Below, piece after piece: positions 44,427-53,971 of a stretch of 64,000 bases of DNA. Position 1 is the first letter of the stretch, and every line of letters starts with the position of its first letter. The notes beneath the pieces are model-generated. The model was not told the origin of the DNA and did not search any database. It was given only the letters and a program-made list of their open reading frames with translations. Source of the stretch: Thermomicrobiales bacterium (lineage in GTDB: Bacteria > Chloroflexota > Chloroflexia > Thermomicrobiales > UBA6265); assembly GCA_041390825.1 (NCBI GenBank), contig JAWKPF010000013.1, positions 69,248-133,247 of the forward strand, given 5' to 3'. The position numbers and the translations under genes are program-made.

Positions 44427-44930
44427 TTATGCGGCGTCGAGCCAGCGGCGGATCTGGGGTTCGTGCTCGATGTGGAGATGGTCGAACCAGGAGCGGTCGA
44501 GCATCGATTCGGCGATCGATTGCCCATTCATCCAGAGAAAGTAGTCTGGATCGGTGAGGGCATCGTCTGGCAGGGCGAGGATGACGGTGCGCAGGCGGGC
44601 GAAGGTTTCCGCGTAGGCGTCGAGCACCTCATCGGCGGGGATGTCGCGGTCGCGCTGGTAGAGCCAGGCGTTGATCTCGTCGTCGCCGGTCAGCGCGGAC
44701 GGCCAGGGGGCCGGCGGTTCGGGTTCGCCGCGGGCCTCGGCTTCCAGGAGACGAATGCCACCGTCTCGCCAGGCAAGCAGATGGGCGGTTACATCGCGGA
44801 ACGACCAGGCGCCGGTGACGCCCGGCTCATCCATGCGATCCGGGTCGACATCGGCGAGCAGGGCTTCCCATTCGGTGCGCTCTTCGTCGATGATTTCGAC
44901 GAGCTGGTGCTTCAGCTTGGAGTTGGTCAC
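44427..44930 (-). CDS. ClbS/DfsB-type four-helix protein
   Basis: This 167-residue protein is of the ClbS/DfsB (DUF1706) group within the DinB-like four-helix superfamily. It is seen as EERTEWEALLADVDPDRMDE, GAWSFRDVTAHLLAWRDGGI, INAWLYQRDRDIPADEV and SWFDHLHIEHEPQIRRW. ClbS itself protects cells from the genotoxin colibactin; most relatives have no known role. The start is a GTG at 44930 with AGGAG 11 bases upstream. It is a single-gene unit converging on the PLP decarboxylase. Confidence 0.82.
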   Translation of the reverse strand: MTNSKLKHQLVEIIDEERTEWEALLADVDPDRMDEPGVTGAWSFRDVTAHLLAWRDGGIRLLEAEARGEPEPPAPWPSALTGDDEINAWLYQRDRDIPADEVLDAYAETFARLRTVILALPDDALTDPDYFLWMNGQSIAESMLDRSWFDHLHIEHEPQIRRWLDAA

Positions 44931-45192
44931 TGCCAAACGTCTCCTGGCTGCCGGCGTGTTCCTCGCCGGCGAAAAGACCGTCAAGAGTGGGTTCAAGAAC
45001 ACCTGGACAAACATTCGGGCGCACGTCCTCCTTAGGAGCCATTCCCATAGCGCCCCCGCACTCTGGTTCAGTAGAACGAGCGTGGGCGGCTGATGTGAGA
45101 TAGTCGTGTGAGCAATTTCGGATTCGACTGCGGGCGGTGCGGCATACTGCCGTTCGCATCTTGGTTTTCATGGGAGTGGGGTTGGGCGAACG

Positions 45193-46110
45193 ATGTGGAG
45201 AGCACCGCTGCGAGGGTTCCTGCTGGTGTTGGTGGTCGCCGGGGTGGCGGTCCTGTCAGTTGGCCTCTGGGCGCGCTACACGATCTACGACCAGGACCAG
45301 TTCGTGTCGGTGGTTTCCGGTCTTTCCGCCGATCCAGCCGTGCAGCAGGTAGCCATCGAGCGCACGATGGCAGCGATCGACAAACAGGTCGAGGAGCGAA
45401 CTGGCGCCCAATCGCTCTCGCCGACGATCGCGTTCACCTATCAGATGTTCCGGCCGCAGATCGAGAGCGGCATTACCGCGGCGTTGCACTCGCCCCGTTG
45501 GGAGCCGATCTGGGAACAAGCGCTGCGCGAATTGCACGGTCCGCTGACCGATCTGCTGAAGGGGCACGACACTCCCTATCTGGTCCAAACCGACAATGAA
45601 GTGCAGTTCAATCTCTTTCCGCTCTACGAACAGGCGAAGATGCAGCTCGCCGCGCAGGGCATCGGCGTGCTGGACCAACTCCAACTAACGAGCGACGATC
45701 TCTGGGTCTCGATTCTGAAGGGCGATACGTTGGTGCAGGTGCAAGAGTACGTGCGCCTCTTCAACCGGTTGCTGGCGGTGGGCATTATCGTTTCGGTCCT
45801 GTCGGGAGTCGGCTATGTACTGCTGTCGAGCCGCAAGCTGCGCGCGATGGCCTGGCTGGTGCTGGCGATCGGGGTTGGCTGGCTGATCCAGCGCGTGGCG
45901 CTCGAGATCGGCAAGCGGCAACTCGTGGATGAGCTGGACACCGGAAGTGAGCGAGGCGCCGCGCAGCGGTTCTACGACACGCTCCTGGGCGACCTGCGCA
46001 CGTTCGAGCTGTGGGCGCTGATCGCGGCGGTAGTGGCGGCAGCGGGGATCTACCTCTTCGACCGCTTCTATATGCAAAAGAAGGTGAAGGAAATCGACGC
46101 GGCTGCCTAG
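45193..46110 (+). CDS. Membrane protein with large outside domain, unknown
   Basis: This 305-residue protein begins with a membrane helix (GFLLVLVVAGVAVLSVGLWA), followed by about 150 residues outside (DQDQFVSVVSGLSADPAVQQ, mostly helical). It then has helices near 195-215 and 225-245 (LLAVGIIVSVLSGVGYVLL, MAWLVLAIGVGWLI) and a last one at about 275-295 (WALIAAVVAAAGIYLFDRFY) with a basic cytoplasmic end. No family recognised. A start at the ATG at 45193 with upstream GGGAG is reasonable. The SDR gene follows 100 bp later on the same strand. Confidence 0.7.
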   Translation: MWRAPLRGFLLVLVVAGVAVLSVGLWARYTIYDQDQFVSVVSGLSADPAVQQVAIERTMAAIDKQVEERTGAQSLSPTIAFTYQMFRPQIESGITAALHSPRWEPIWEQALRELHGPLTDLLKGHDTPYLVQTDNEVQFNLFPLYEQAKMQLAAQGIGVLDQLQLTSDDLWVSILKGDTLVQVQEYVRLFNRLLAVGIIVSVLSGVGYVLLSSRKLRAMAWLVLAIGVGWLIQRVALEIGKRQLVDELDTGSERGAAQRFYDTLLGDLRTFELWALIAAVVAAAGIYLFDRFYMQKKVKEIDAAA

Positions 46111-46210
46111 CGTGGGGGCCGGGGCCCTGAGCTATGAGCCCTGAGACGAGGGTAGGCGGCAGAGGTTCTGTTCTTCAGGCGCCGAGTCTACGGAAGGGAG
46201 CGTCCTTCGT

Positions 46211-47020
46211 ATGACGACACCCATTCGAACCGAGCTGGCTGGACCGCTGCGCGAGCAGCCCCCGGCGGACCGGATGGCGGGGCGGATTTGCCTGGTGGTG
46301 GGCGCCACGCGGGGTATTGGGCGGGCCACGGCGTTGCGCATGGCGGCGGAGGGCGCGGCGGGGGTGGCGATTGCCGGGCGAAATACGACGCTGGGCGAGA
46401 AGCTGGCGGACGAACTGAACGGACTGGGGGCGGAGAGCCTCTTCGTGCCAGCCGATGTCACGCTGGAAGCAGATTTGGCGACCCTGGTGGATCGGGTAGT
46501 CGCGCGGTTTGGGCGGATCGACGCGGTGTGCAACAACGCGGGACACCAGGAGCGGCGCGCGCCAATCCTGGATCAGACCGACGAAGCCTATGCGCAGGTG
46601 TTCGATACCAATGTGCGCTTCCTCTTTAATGCGATGCGTTTCGAGATCGCGGCGATGCTCCCGACGGGCGGGGGAACGATCGTCAATACGACCAGCGTGA
46701 GCGGGGTGCGCAATCCCTATCCAGGGTTCGCGCTCTACAACGCCTCCAAGGCAGCGGCGATCGCGCTGACCCGGTCGGCAGCGCTGGAGTATGCGCCGCA
46801 GGGCGTGCGGATCAATTCGGTGGCGCCGGGGCGGGTGGTGACCGATATGATGCTGTCGACCGGGGTGGGGGATATGCAGGCAGTGGCGGCGGGGTTGCCG
46901 TTGCGGCGCATGGGGCATCCGGAAGAGGTGGCGATGGCTGCGGTCTGGCTGCTGTCGGACGAGTCGAGCTATGTCGTGGGGCATGTGCTCTGCGCCGATG
47001 GGGGATTCCTGGCAGGGTAG
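46211..47020 (+). CDS. SDR-family oxidoreductase
   Basis: This 269-residue classical short-chain dehydrogenase/reductase has the nucleotide-binding loop VVGATRGIGRATALR, NNAG at about 110, the catalytic Ser in NTTSVSG, and the YNASK motif with catalytic Tyr and Lys. The C-terminal SYVVGHVLCADGGFL is also typical. The loop residue after strand 2 (GRNTTLG) suggests NADP use but is not decisive. GGAAGGGAG precedes the ATG at 46211. The substrate is unknown; the MogA-fold gene follows 88 bp downstream. Confidence 0.92.
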   Translation: MTTPIRTELAGPLREQPPADRMAGRICLVVGATRGIGRATALRMAAEGAAGVAIAGRNTTLGEKLADELNGLGAESLFVPADVTLEADLATLVDRVVARFGRIDAVCNNAGHQERRAPILDQTDEAYAQVFDTNVRFLFNAMRFEIAAMLPTGGGTIVNTTSVSGVRNPYPGFALYNASKAAAIALTRSAALEYAPQGVRINSVAPGRVVTDMMLSTGVGDMQAVAAGLPLRRMGHPEEVAMAAVWLLSDESSYVVGHVLCADGGFLAG

Positions 47021-47108
47021 GCGGATAGAGCATGGTGCGAACCGGCGCAATAGTCGATCATTGACTATGACGCTGGCCGTTCGGCCGATCAGGACGTTGT
47101 GCACTCCC

Positions 47109-48113
47109 ATGAAACCGCTCCTCATCGATCCCAGAACCTTTTCGCCCAATGGGGCCAATGTGGTCCTGGCGCAGGAGATTCGCTTCGACGGCGCGCGGTT
47201 CCATAAAGGGCAACCGGTGACCGGCGAGATGCTGGAGCGGTTGCGTGCCTATCCGGAACCGTTGCACGGGATGTTGCTCGAAGCGAACGATGTGCACGAG
47301 GACGATGCCGCGCTGGCGATTGCGGGAGCTGCGGCAGGGCCCGGCGTGGTGCTCGGGAAGCCGGTACAAAGCCGCGTGAATCTGAAAGCAGAGCATAAGG
47401 GTCTCTTGCGGATCGACCGGGCAGCGGTCGATGCGATCAACGCGCTGCCGGATCTGGGGCTGTTCACGTTGCTGGACCGGATGGCGGTGCTGCCCGGCAA
47501 GATCGTTGCGGGAGCGAAGATCACACCGGTGGCGACCAGGAGGTCGCTGATCGACGAGGCAGTGCGGATTGCCTCGCAATCCAAGGTCGTGCAGGTGAAG
47601 CCGTTCCGCCCGCTCAAGATCGGAGTGGTGACCACCGAGGCGATGGACGAGAAGACGTGCGCGCGGTTCGAACGGGCGGTCGAAACCAAGACCGGCTGGT
47701 ATGGGGGCGAGCTGCTGGGGTACCGCGCGGTGGCCAACGACCCCGGGGCGGTCGCGGCGGCGTTGTTCGGGTTTCTGGATGAGGGGGCCGATCTGCTGAT
47801 GACGGGCGGCGGCAACACGATGGACCCGATGGATGGGGCGCTGGGGGCGATTCCGCTGGTGGAAGGGCAGGTAGTGCGCATCGGGGCGCCAGCGCATCCG
47901 GGGAGTATGTTCTGGTTGGCGTACACCGGCGATGTGCCGATCTTCAACCTGGCGTCGTGCTCGATGTATTCGCAATCGACTGTGGCCGATCTCGTGCTCC
48001 CCTGGATCATGGCGGGGGAGCGGGTGACGTCGACCGATCTGGCCGGGATCGGGTATGGGGGGTTGCTCGACCGGGATATGCAGTTCCGCTTCCCGCCGTA
48101 CGAGGATGCGTAG
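47109..48113 (+). CDS. MogA/MoeA-fold molybdopterin-binding-like protein
   Basis: This 334-residue protein has a C-terminal half with the molybdopterin-binding (MoCF) fold: KIGVVTTEAMDEKTCARFER, LLMTGGGNTMDPMDGALGAI (the TxGGxGxxxxD-type loop) and GAPAHPGSMFWLAYTGDVPI (PxPG-like turn). The N-terminal half holds AEHKGLLRIDRAAVDAINAL and is not recognised. It may be a cofactor-handling or sensing protein related to MoeA or FdhD-type accessory domains. The ATG at 47109 is used although its ribosome site is weak; an earlier in-frame ATG at 47067 is possible. Confidence 0.7.
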   Translation: MKPLLIDPRTFSPNGANVVLAQEIRFDGARFHKGQPVTGEMLERLRAYPEPLHGMLLEANDVHEDDAALAIAGAAAGPGVVLGKPVQSRVNLKAEHKGLLRIDRAAVDAINALPDLGLFTLLDRMAVLPGKIVAGAKITPVATRRSLIDEAVRIASQSKVVQVKPFRPLKIGVVTTEAMDEKTCARFERAVETKTGWYGGELLGYRAVANDPGAVAAALFGFLDEGADLLMTGGGNTMDPMDGALGAIPLVEGQVVRIGAPAHPGSMFWLAYTGDVPIFNLASCSMYSQSTVADLVLPWIMAGERVTSTDLAGIGYGGLLDRDMQFRFPPYEDA

Positions 48114-48289
48114 TCGCCAGTCTCAAGTTGCCAGTAGCGTGTCACGAATGGTTCGAACGATGTATCGTTTGTCGTGCGTACATTGTGACGCTCATGAACT
48201 ATCATTCCCTACTTGGACTGCTACGCGAGTGGATATCCGGGCGACGGGTCGGCTAGCCCCACTGACCCTCGACGAGACAAGGCGTTGTT

Positions 48290-50890
48290 GTGGCACCCGC
48301 CACGTTCGAAGTCATTCCGCGTGAACGATTGCTCGATCTGATCGATTCGCCAGAGTTGGCGCCGGTCACATTGATCACTGCCCCTGCCGGGTATGGCAAG
48401 TCGACCCTTGCACATCAATGGGCGGAACGCCATGCGCCGCTGACGTGTGGTTGGTACCAGATTCGCACCGAGCACAATGCGCTAAATACCTTCCTCCATC
48501 ATCTCTGGCGCGCTGTCGATGACGCCACCGGCAGACCAGAACCGGAACCCGAGACGATCACCGTCGCTCTCCTGCTCGGCCGACTTGGCGCCCTGCCCAG
48601 CCTGACAATCCTCGTGCTCGATGACTACCACCTCATCGAGAACGGTCTTGTCCATCAGGCGCTGGAGCAGCTTGTTCACGACCTTCCCCCAGGCACGCAC
48701 CTGTTCATTCTCAGCCGGCAGGTTCCGGATATCCCGCTTGCGCGCTTGCGAGCGTATGGTCGTGTGCGACAGATCGAGCAGAGCGATCTCGCCTTTACCT
48801 TCGACGAAGTCAAGCAGGTGTTCGCACGGGCGGATGTCGATGACAAGACGCTTGGACGGTTGACGCGGAAGTCAGAGGGATGGATTGCCGGGCTCCAACT
48901 GTTGTTGATGTCGGTCAATCTGAACAGCGACTCCGCACCCAGGCAGCTCGACCGGCTGATCAGGACGACGACCGAGCACCGGTTGCTCAACGACTACATC
49001 GTCGAAGAGGTGCTCGAAGCGCTCCCGGACGATCTGCGCCGGTTCGTGCTCGATACGGTTGTGCTCGAAACCCTCGAGCCAGAGCTCTGCAATTACGTGC
49101 TTCAGATCAAGCGGAGCAGGCGGCTTCTCGTCCAGCTCGAGGATGCGGTTGTCTTTGTGGGACGCCCAGGGGGGATTGGGCGCTCGCTCGCCTACCACCG
49201 GCTTTTCGCGGAGTGTGTGCAGCGGGTTCGGCTGAACAGCGGAATCGAGCCGTCCGCGAATGAGCTCCGGATGCGGGCCGCGCGCTGGCATCACGCGCAT
49301 GGAAATCTGGAAGCGGCCGCAGATTATGCGCTCGCCGCTGAAGCCTGGGATGAGGCGGCCACGATCATTTGCGAGTTCATCCCGCTCGACTTCGCGCACA
49401 CGAACGTCTGGGACTCGATGTACTGGCTGGGACGCTTGCCGGAAACGGCGTTGCGGAAGAACCTGCCGTTGTTCCAGAGCTATATCACCGCGCTGCTCGG
49501 GAATGGGTATATCGACAAGGCGCGTCCGTTGGTCGAGTCCTTCTTCAGTGCTCCTGAGATCGCACCCACACCACGGCAGCAAGGTTGGCACGCCACGCAG
49601 CGCGCCTACATTGCCTTTGTCGATGGAGATCGGGACGAGGCGCTCTATCAGAGTTATCGAGCGCTTGGGTTGCTGCCCACGGACGATGCGTCTGGCCGTC
49701 TGCTGGCCTGGGCCGGGATTCATCGCGAGAGCTACGCACGCGGGGAGCGCGCGTTGGCGCAGGAGGCGCTGCGGCAGGCGGAAGCCGATCACCGGCGACA
49801 GGCGCGCGAATCGATCTACTGGCACTTTCTCATGTCGCCGGACATTTCGAATGACGTGGCGATCCGGGGAGAGCTATTCGATGCGGAAGCGCTGAACCGG
49901 CATTTCATGTCATTGCTTCCGGCCCCGATGCAAGCGTCGCTCGGCGCGTTCAAGCTTCGACTGCTCTGTATCTATCTGGAGCAGAATCGGCTCGACCTGG
50001 CAGCGGTCGAGGTGGAAGACATTCTCGCGGAACTACAGGAGCGCACCTATCTGATCTGGTCGTCAGGCGCCCTGGTGGCCGTTGCCAATTACTACCTGGC
50101 GACAGGAGAACCCGAGCGCGCGTGGGAGACACTGCAACACGCATTGCAGGTGACCCGTCAACACGGCGGACGCGAGTTGATTCGCAAGGCACAGACGGGT
50201 ATTGCCAACTACTGGCTTCAGACCGGTCAGGACGGCTTGGCCCACGTCTGGGCAGGGCTCACCCACATCGATCCTCATGTGATCCGGGCGTTTGGCGATG
50301 TGGACCCACGAACGTTGCACGCGCAGATGATGTTCCGTGAGAAGCGGTACGCGGAAGCGTTGGCACTGCTCGACGAATCGATCGGTCTGGCGCGCTCGAT
50401 CGGCAATGTAGCCGCCGAGATCCAGTTCCTCGTCTGGGCGTCGGTCGTGTCGCGCGCCATGGGCGCCCGGGACGAGGCGGATGACTCTCTGCGCCGGGCG
50501 CTCGAGTTGGGCGCGCCCGGAGGGTTCCATCGTGTCTATTCCAGCACCGACGCCGATCTGAGTGAGGCGATCCGGGCACTGCTCCCAACACTGAGCGAGC
50601 GGGCTCGGCATCATGCCAGCACGTTGGTCGGCGAGCAAGCGCCACCCGAGCCGGCTCCCTGGGCTGGAGCGCACTTGACCGACCGGGAGCGGGAGGTGCT
50701 CGGCGAGCTGATGTGCGGCAAGAGCACGCGAGAGATCGCGGGCGCGCTCTTCATCACCGAGCGCACCGTCAAGAAGCATTTGGCGAACCTCTTTCAGAAG
50801 ACCGGCACGCAGAATCGCTATGCGCTCGCCGTCTGGGGCCGCGAGCGAATGCATACACGTCCCACGCCCCCGAACATTGCGGTTCGGTAG
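48290..50890 (+). CDS. MalT-type LuxR-family ATP-dependent regulator
   Basis: This 866-residue STAND regulator has Walker A in TLITAPAGYGKSTLAHQW, Walker B in LTILVLDDYHLIEN, FILSRQVPDIPLARLRAYG as sensor region, a long TPR-like helical middle (about 330-760) and a C-terminal LuxR helix-turn-helix (LTDREREVLGELMCGKSTRE, then ERTVKKHLANLFQKTGTQNR). Such proteins activate transcription when a ligand and ATP drive oligomer formation. The start is a GTG at 48290. Immediately downstream lie strong inverted repeats (50937-51014) and the giant surface-protein gene, which it may control (inference from position). Confidence 0.9.
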   Translation: MAPATFEVIPRERLLDLIDSPELAPVTLITAPAGYGKSTLAHQWAERHAPLTCGWYQIRTEHNALNTFLHHLWRAVDDATGRPEPEPETITVALLLGRLGALPSLTILVLDDYHLIENGLVHQALEQLVHDLPPGTHLFILSRQVPDIPLARLRAYGRVRQIEQSDLAFTFDEVKQVFARADVDDKTLGRLTRKSEGWIAGLQLLLMSVNLNSDSAPRQLDRLIRTTTEHRLLNDYIVEEVLEALPDDLRRFVLDTVVLETLEPELCNYVLQIKRSRRLLVQLEDAVVFVGRPGGIGRSLAYHRLFAECVQRVRLNSGIEPSANELRMRAARWHHAHGNLEAAADYALAAEAWDEAATIICEFIPLDFAHTNVWDSMYWLGRLPETALRKNLPLFQSYITALLGNGYIDKARPLVESFFSAPEIAPTPRQQGWHATQRAYIAFVDGDRDEALYQSYRALGLLPTDDASGRLLAWAGIHRESYARGERALAQEALRQAEADHRRQARESIYWHFLMSPDISNDVAIRGELFDAEALNRHFMSLLPAPMQASLGAFKLRLLCIYLEQNRLDLAAVEVEDILAELQERTYLIWSSGALVAVANYYLATGEPERAWETLQHALQVTRQHGGRELIRKAQTGIANYWLQTGQDGLAHVWAGLTHIDPHVIRAFGDVDPRTLHAQMMFREKRYAEALALLDESIGLARSIGNVAAEIQFLVWASVVSRAMGARDEADDSLRRALELGAPGGFHRVYSSTDADLSEAIRALLPTLSERARHHASTLVGEQAPPEPAPWAGAHLTDREREVLGELMCGKSTREIAGALFITERTVKKHLANLFQKTGTQNRYALAVWGRERMHTRPTPPNIAVR

Positions 50891-50936
50891 GTGCGATAGC
50901 AGCCGTTCGAAACCGACATGCGCGCGGGTGTGAGAG

Positions 50937-51014
50937 GTGTACTTGCGTACACCAGTACGTACACCATGAACGGACAGACTCGCCCAAATTGAAAGTGTCC
51001 GAACGTACACTTTC
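50937..51014 (+). promoter_or_regulatory. Cluster of GTAC-centred inverted repeats, candidate operators
   Basis: Three elements lie in 78 bp: GTGTAC-TTGC-GTACAC (50937-50952), the palindrome GTACGTAC (50955-50962) with GTACACC repeated 12 bases after the first copy, and GAAAGTGT-CCGAACGT-ACACTTTC (50991-51014), an 8-bp perfect inverted repeat. They precede the surface-protein start at 51167 by 150-230 bases and follow the MalT-type regulator gene. Likely binding sites for a dimeric regulator. Confidence 0.55.
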
Positions 51015-51166
51015 TGGTCTTCCGGGGCATCCCCAACACTTACGATGAGAGGCTCTACCCGCATAGGGGATCTGGTGCTGTTTGCGACTCAGCACTGGCG
51101 CTGCCTGCTGTCCTCTCGTGTGAGTCGCGGTCGACGTCACGCTCTTTCGAAAGGCGGAGTTGGGGC

Positions 51167-53971
51167 ATGGGAAGAAGATTTGCACTATCCAGGTGGTTAG
51201 TGTTGGCGTTAGTGCTCGCCACGCTAGCCGCCCCATTGGCGGCTCCCGGGCTGCTCGGGAGCAGGTCGTCACCGTCAGCGGCGCTGGCGCAGGACGACCA
51301 GACTGGTTCGGAAGTGAACACCGGGGATACCGGCGAGGCCGCCATACCGACTGACGTCGCGGACGATCAGACGGCGGAAGAGCCGACTGGTGTCGAAACC
51401 GATGGAACCACGACTGACGAGATGGGCGATGGCGACACCTCGGCCGCGCAACCGCCGACCGAAGTCGTGGAGCAACCGACCGATGTGGTCGACGTGCCCA
51501 CCGATGTCGTGGAAGAGCCCACGGATGTCGTAGAGATTCCGACTGACACCACCACCCCAGAGGCGGCGGAAGGGACCGTGGAAGTCGCCGCGGATGAGGT
51601 CGTCATTCCGGCGGCGCTTCCGGCCGGTGTCATCAACCTCGGATGTATCGCGCTCGATCCTTCGCAGCCAGATCTGCGGCAGGTCACGCTGGACGTGTTC
51701 CCCGCGGCTGGATACAGCGCCCCGGTGGTGACCGTGACCCTGACCCTGGTGGGTGGGGGAGCTGGCGACCCGACTAGTGGGCCGGGCGGTATGTCGACGA
51801 ACCCGTATACCGGCACGGGAAGCTGGTACTGGGGCCCAACCCCAGGCTATTCCGCTATTTCGGTTTCCGCCGTCTACACGAATCTTGCGACGGGCCAAGA
51901 TGAGCTGGCTTCTGGTTCGATCCAGTGCCATCCGGCGGCGACCTACACACCGACGAATACGCCGTCGGTGACGCGAACCGCGACCCAGACGCCGGATCCC
52001 AACTGGACCTCGACGCCGTCGCGGACGCCATCGAACACGCGCACTCCAACGCAGACGCCGGATCCCAACTGGACTTCGACGCCCACGCGGACAGCGACGA
52101 ATACGCCGGATCCAAACTGGACCTCGACGCCTTCGCGGACTCCGTCGGTAACGCGCACGTCTACCCCATTCGGGACGCCTGACGGTTCGGTCCGCATTAC
52201 CTGCGGAAACTCGACTGTTCCGGGCGCAGGTGTCTATACGGGAGTGGTCACGGTCACAGGTCCGGGCTACGCAATTGCCAATTGGTCCCTGAAGCGGGCC
52301 GATGGCACATTCCTGTACGGTGGACCGGTCACGATTCCGCCGACAACCAACCCGATCTTTGTGGAGGAAGGCAACTTCGTTCAGGCGTTCCTGAACGTTG
52401 TCTACTACCACTCTGACGGCACCGTGTTCGCGGTTGCAAACGCCAGCGGGGTATGCGACCTCACGCCGGGCAACACCTGGACACCGACGGCGACCGCCAC
52501 GGCAACGCCAGACGTGACCAACACGTCGACCGCGTCGGCCACCAGCACGGCGACCAACACGGCGACGAATACTGCGACGAATACTGCGACGAACACGCCG
52601 ACCAACACGGCGACGGCGACGCCGATCTCGCTGGTTCCGGTCAACCCAACTGTCACGGGCAATGTTTGCACCGGTGGTGTCTTCACGCCGCCGACCGTGG
52701 TTCCGGGCACGACCGCCGGGTTGACCTACACGGTCACGCAGCAGCCGACCGAGGCCAATGGCTGGACGGCGATCGTGACTGCCACGATCACCGGATCTGG
52801 CTATAAATGGGGAACGCTGCCAACCGGCTGGGAAGAAACCAGCTCCACGGTTGCGACCTATACCGAGGTCATCGAGCCGAACCTCTGTGAAGAGGCGGTT
52901 CCCGTCCTTCCGGCGATCACGGGCAATGTCTGCACCGGTGGTGTCTTCACGCCGCCGACCGTGGTTCCGGGCACGACGACTGGGCTGAGCTACGAGGTCA
53001 CGCAGCAGCCGACCGCTGGCAACAACTGGACGTATATCGTCTTTGCCACCGTGGAGAATGGCTATGAGTGGGGCAACCTGACCGGCAGCGGTTGGGTCGA
53101 GCTCACTGCCGCCAAGGCATTCTTGATCGGCACAGTCACGCCGAACCTTTGCCGGGAGACCGTTCCCGTTGCGCCGAGCGTCACTGATGGCGTTTGCACG
53201 GGTGGCGAATGGACCGCTCCGACGGTCAATCCGGTGACCACGACGGGCATCAACTACGTGGTGACCCAGCTGCCGAACGCGGGCAATGGCTGGACCTACA
53301 TCGTCACTGCGACCGTGCAAAACGGTTACGCCTGGGGCGATCTGACCGGCACCGGTTGGGTCGAGGTAAGCAGCGCAACTGCCACCTACACTGGCACGGT
53401 CGATCCGAATCTCTGCGAGCCGACCGTTCCGGCCGCTCCGGAAGCGACCGATGGTGTCTGCGAAGGCGGCGAATGGACCGCGCCGACGGTCGAGGCGATC
53501 AGCGGCACTGGTTACACCGCAGTGGTGACCCAGGAGCCGAACGCAGGCAATGGCTGGACCTATATCGTCACTGCGACGATCGAGGACGGCTATGAGTGGG
53601 GCGATCTGACGGGCACCGGCTGGGTCGAATCGACGTCCGCGGTGGCGACGTTCACCAAGACGGTCGATCCGAACCTCTGCGTGCCGACCAAGCCGATCGC
53701 TCCTGAAGCCACCGATGGCGTCTGCGAGGGCGGCGAGTGGACCGCGCCGACGGTCGAGGCGATCAGCGGCACTGGCTACGTGGCACAGGTGACCCAGCAG
53801 CCGAACGCCGGCAACGGTTGGACCTACATCGTCACCGCGACGATCGAGAACGGCTATGAGTGGGACGACCTGACGGGCACCGGTTGGCAGAAGGTCGACG
53901 TCCGCGGTGGCGACGTTCACCAAGACGGTCGATCCGAACCTCTGCGTGCCGACCAAGCCGCTTGCGCCTGA
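51167..53971 (+). CDS. Giant repetitive surface protein, N-terminal part (frameshifted gene)
   Basis: This frame gives 934 residues. A Sec signal (WLVLALVLATLAAPLAAPGL, cleavage near ALAQDDQ) is followed by a Thr/Val/Glu-rich stretch with PTDVVEEPTDVV-like units, a first beta domain (about 140-255), a Thr/Pro stalk with TPDPNWTSTP repeated three times, a second beta domain, a second Thr/Ala/Asn stalk (TNTATNTATNTATNTPTNTA), and five of nine repeats of about 85 residues with a C-terminal Cys pair pattern (CTGGEWTAPTV, NGWTYIVTATV, DPNLC). At about 53891-53897 the frame is lost by one base; the correct continuation is the frame 53907-55172. Predicted adhesin-like stalk protein on the cell wall. 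Confidence 0.78.
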   Translation: MGRRFALSRWLVLALVLATLAAPLAAPGLLGSRSSPSAALAQDDQTGSEVNTGDTGEAAIPTDVADDQTAEEPTGVETDGTTTDEMGDGDTSAAQPPTEVVEQPTDVVDVPTDVVEEPTDVVEIPTDTTTPEAAEGTVEVAADEVVIPAALPAGVINLGCIALDPSQPDLRQVTLDVFPAAGYSAPVVTVTLTLVGGGAGDPTSGPGGMSTNPYTGTGSWYWGPTPGYSAISVSAVYTNLATGQDELASGSIQCHPAATYTPTNTPSVTRTATQTPDPNWTSTPSRTPSNTRTPTQTPDPNWTSTPTRTATNTPDPNWTSTPSRTPSVTRTSTPFGTPDGSVRITCGNSTVPGAGVYTGVVTVTGPGYAIANWSLKRADGTFLYGGPVTIPPTTNPIFVEEGNFVQAFLNVVYYHSDGTVFAVANASGVCDLTPGNTWTPTATATATPDVTNTSTASATSTATNTATNTATNTATNTPTNTATATPISLVPVNPTVTGNVCTGGVFTPPTVVPGTTAGLTYTVTQQPTEANGWTAIVTATITGSGYKWGTLPTGWEETSSTVATYTEVIEPNLCEEAVPVLPAITGNVCTGGVFTPPTVVPGTTTGLSYEVTQQPTAGNNWTYIVFATVENGYEWGNLTGSGWVELTAAKAFLIGTVTPNLCRETVPVAPSVTDGVCTGGEWTAPTVNPVTTTGINYVVTQLPNAGNGWTYIVTATVQNGYAWGDLTGTGWVEVSSATATYTGTVDPNLCEPTVPAAPEATDGVCEGGEWTAPTVEAISGTGYTAVVTQEPNAGNGWTYIVTATIEDGYEWGDLTGTGWVESTSAVATFTKTVDPNLCVPTKPIAPEATDGVCEGGEWTAPTVEAISGTGYVAQVTQQPNAGNGWTYIVTATIENGYEWDDLTGTGWQKVDVRGGDVHQDGRSEPLRADQAACA

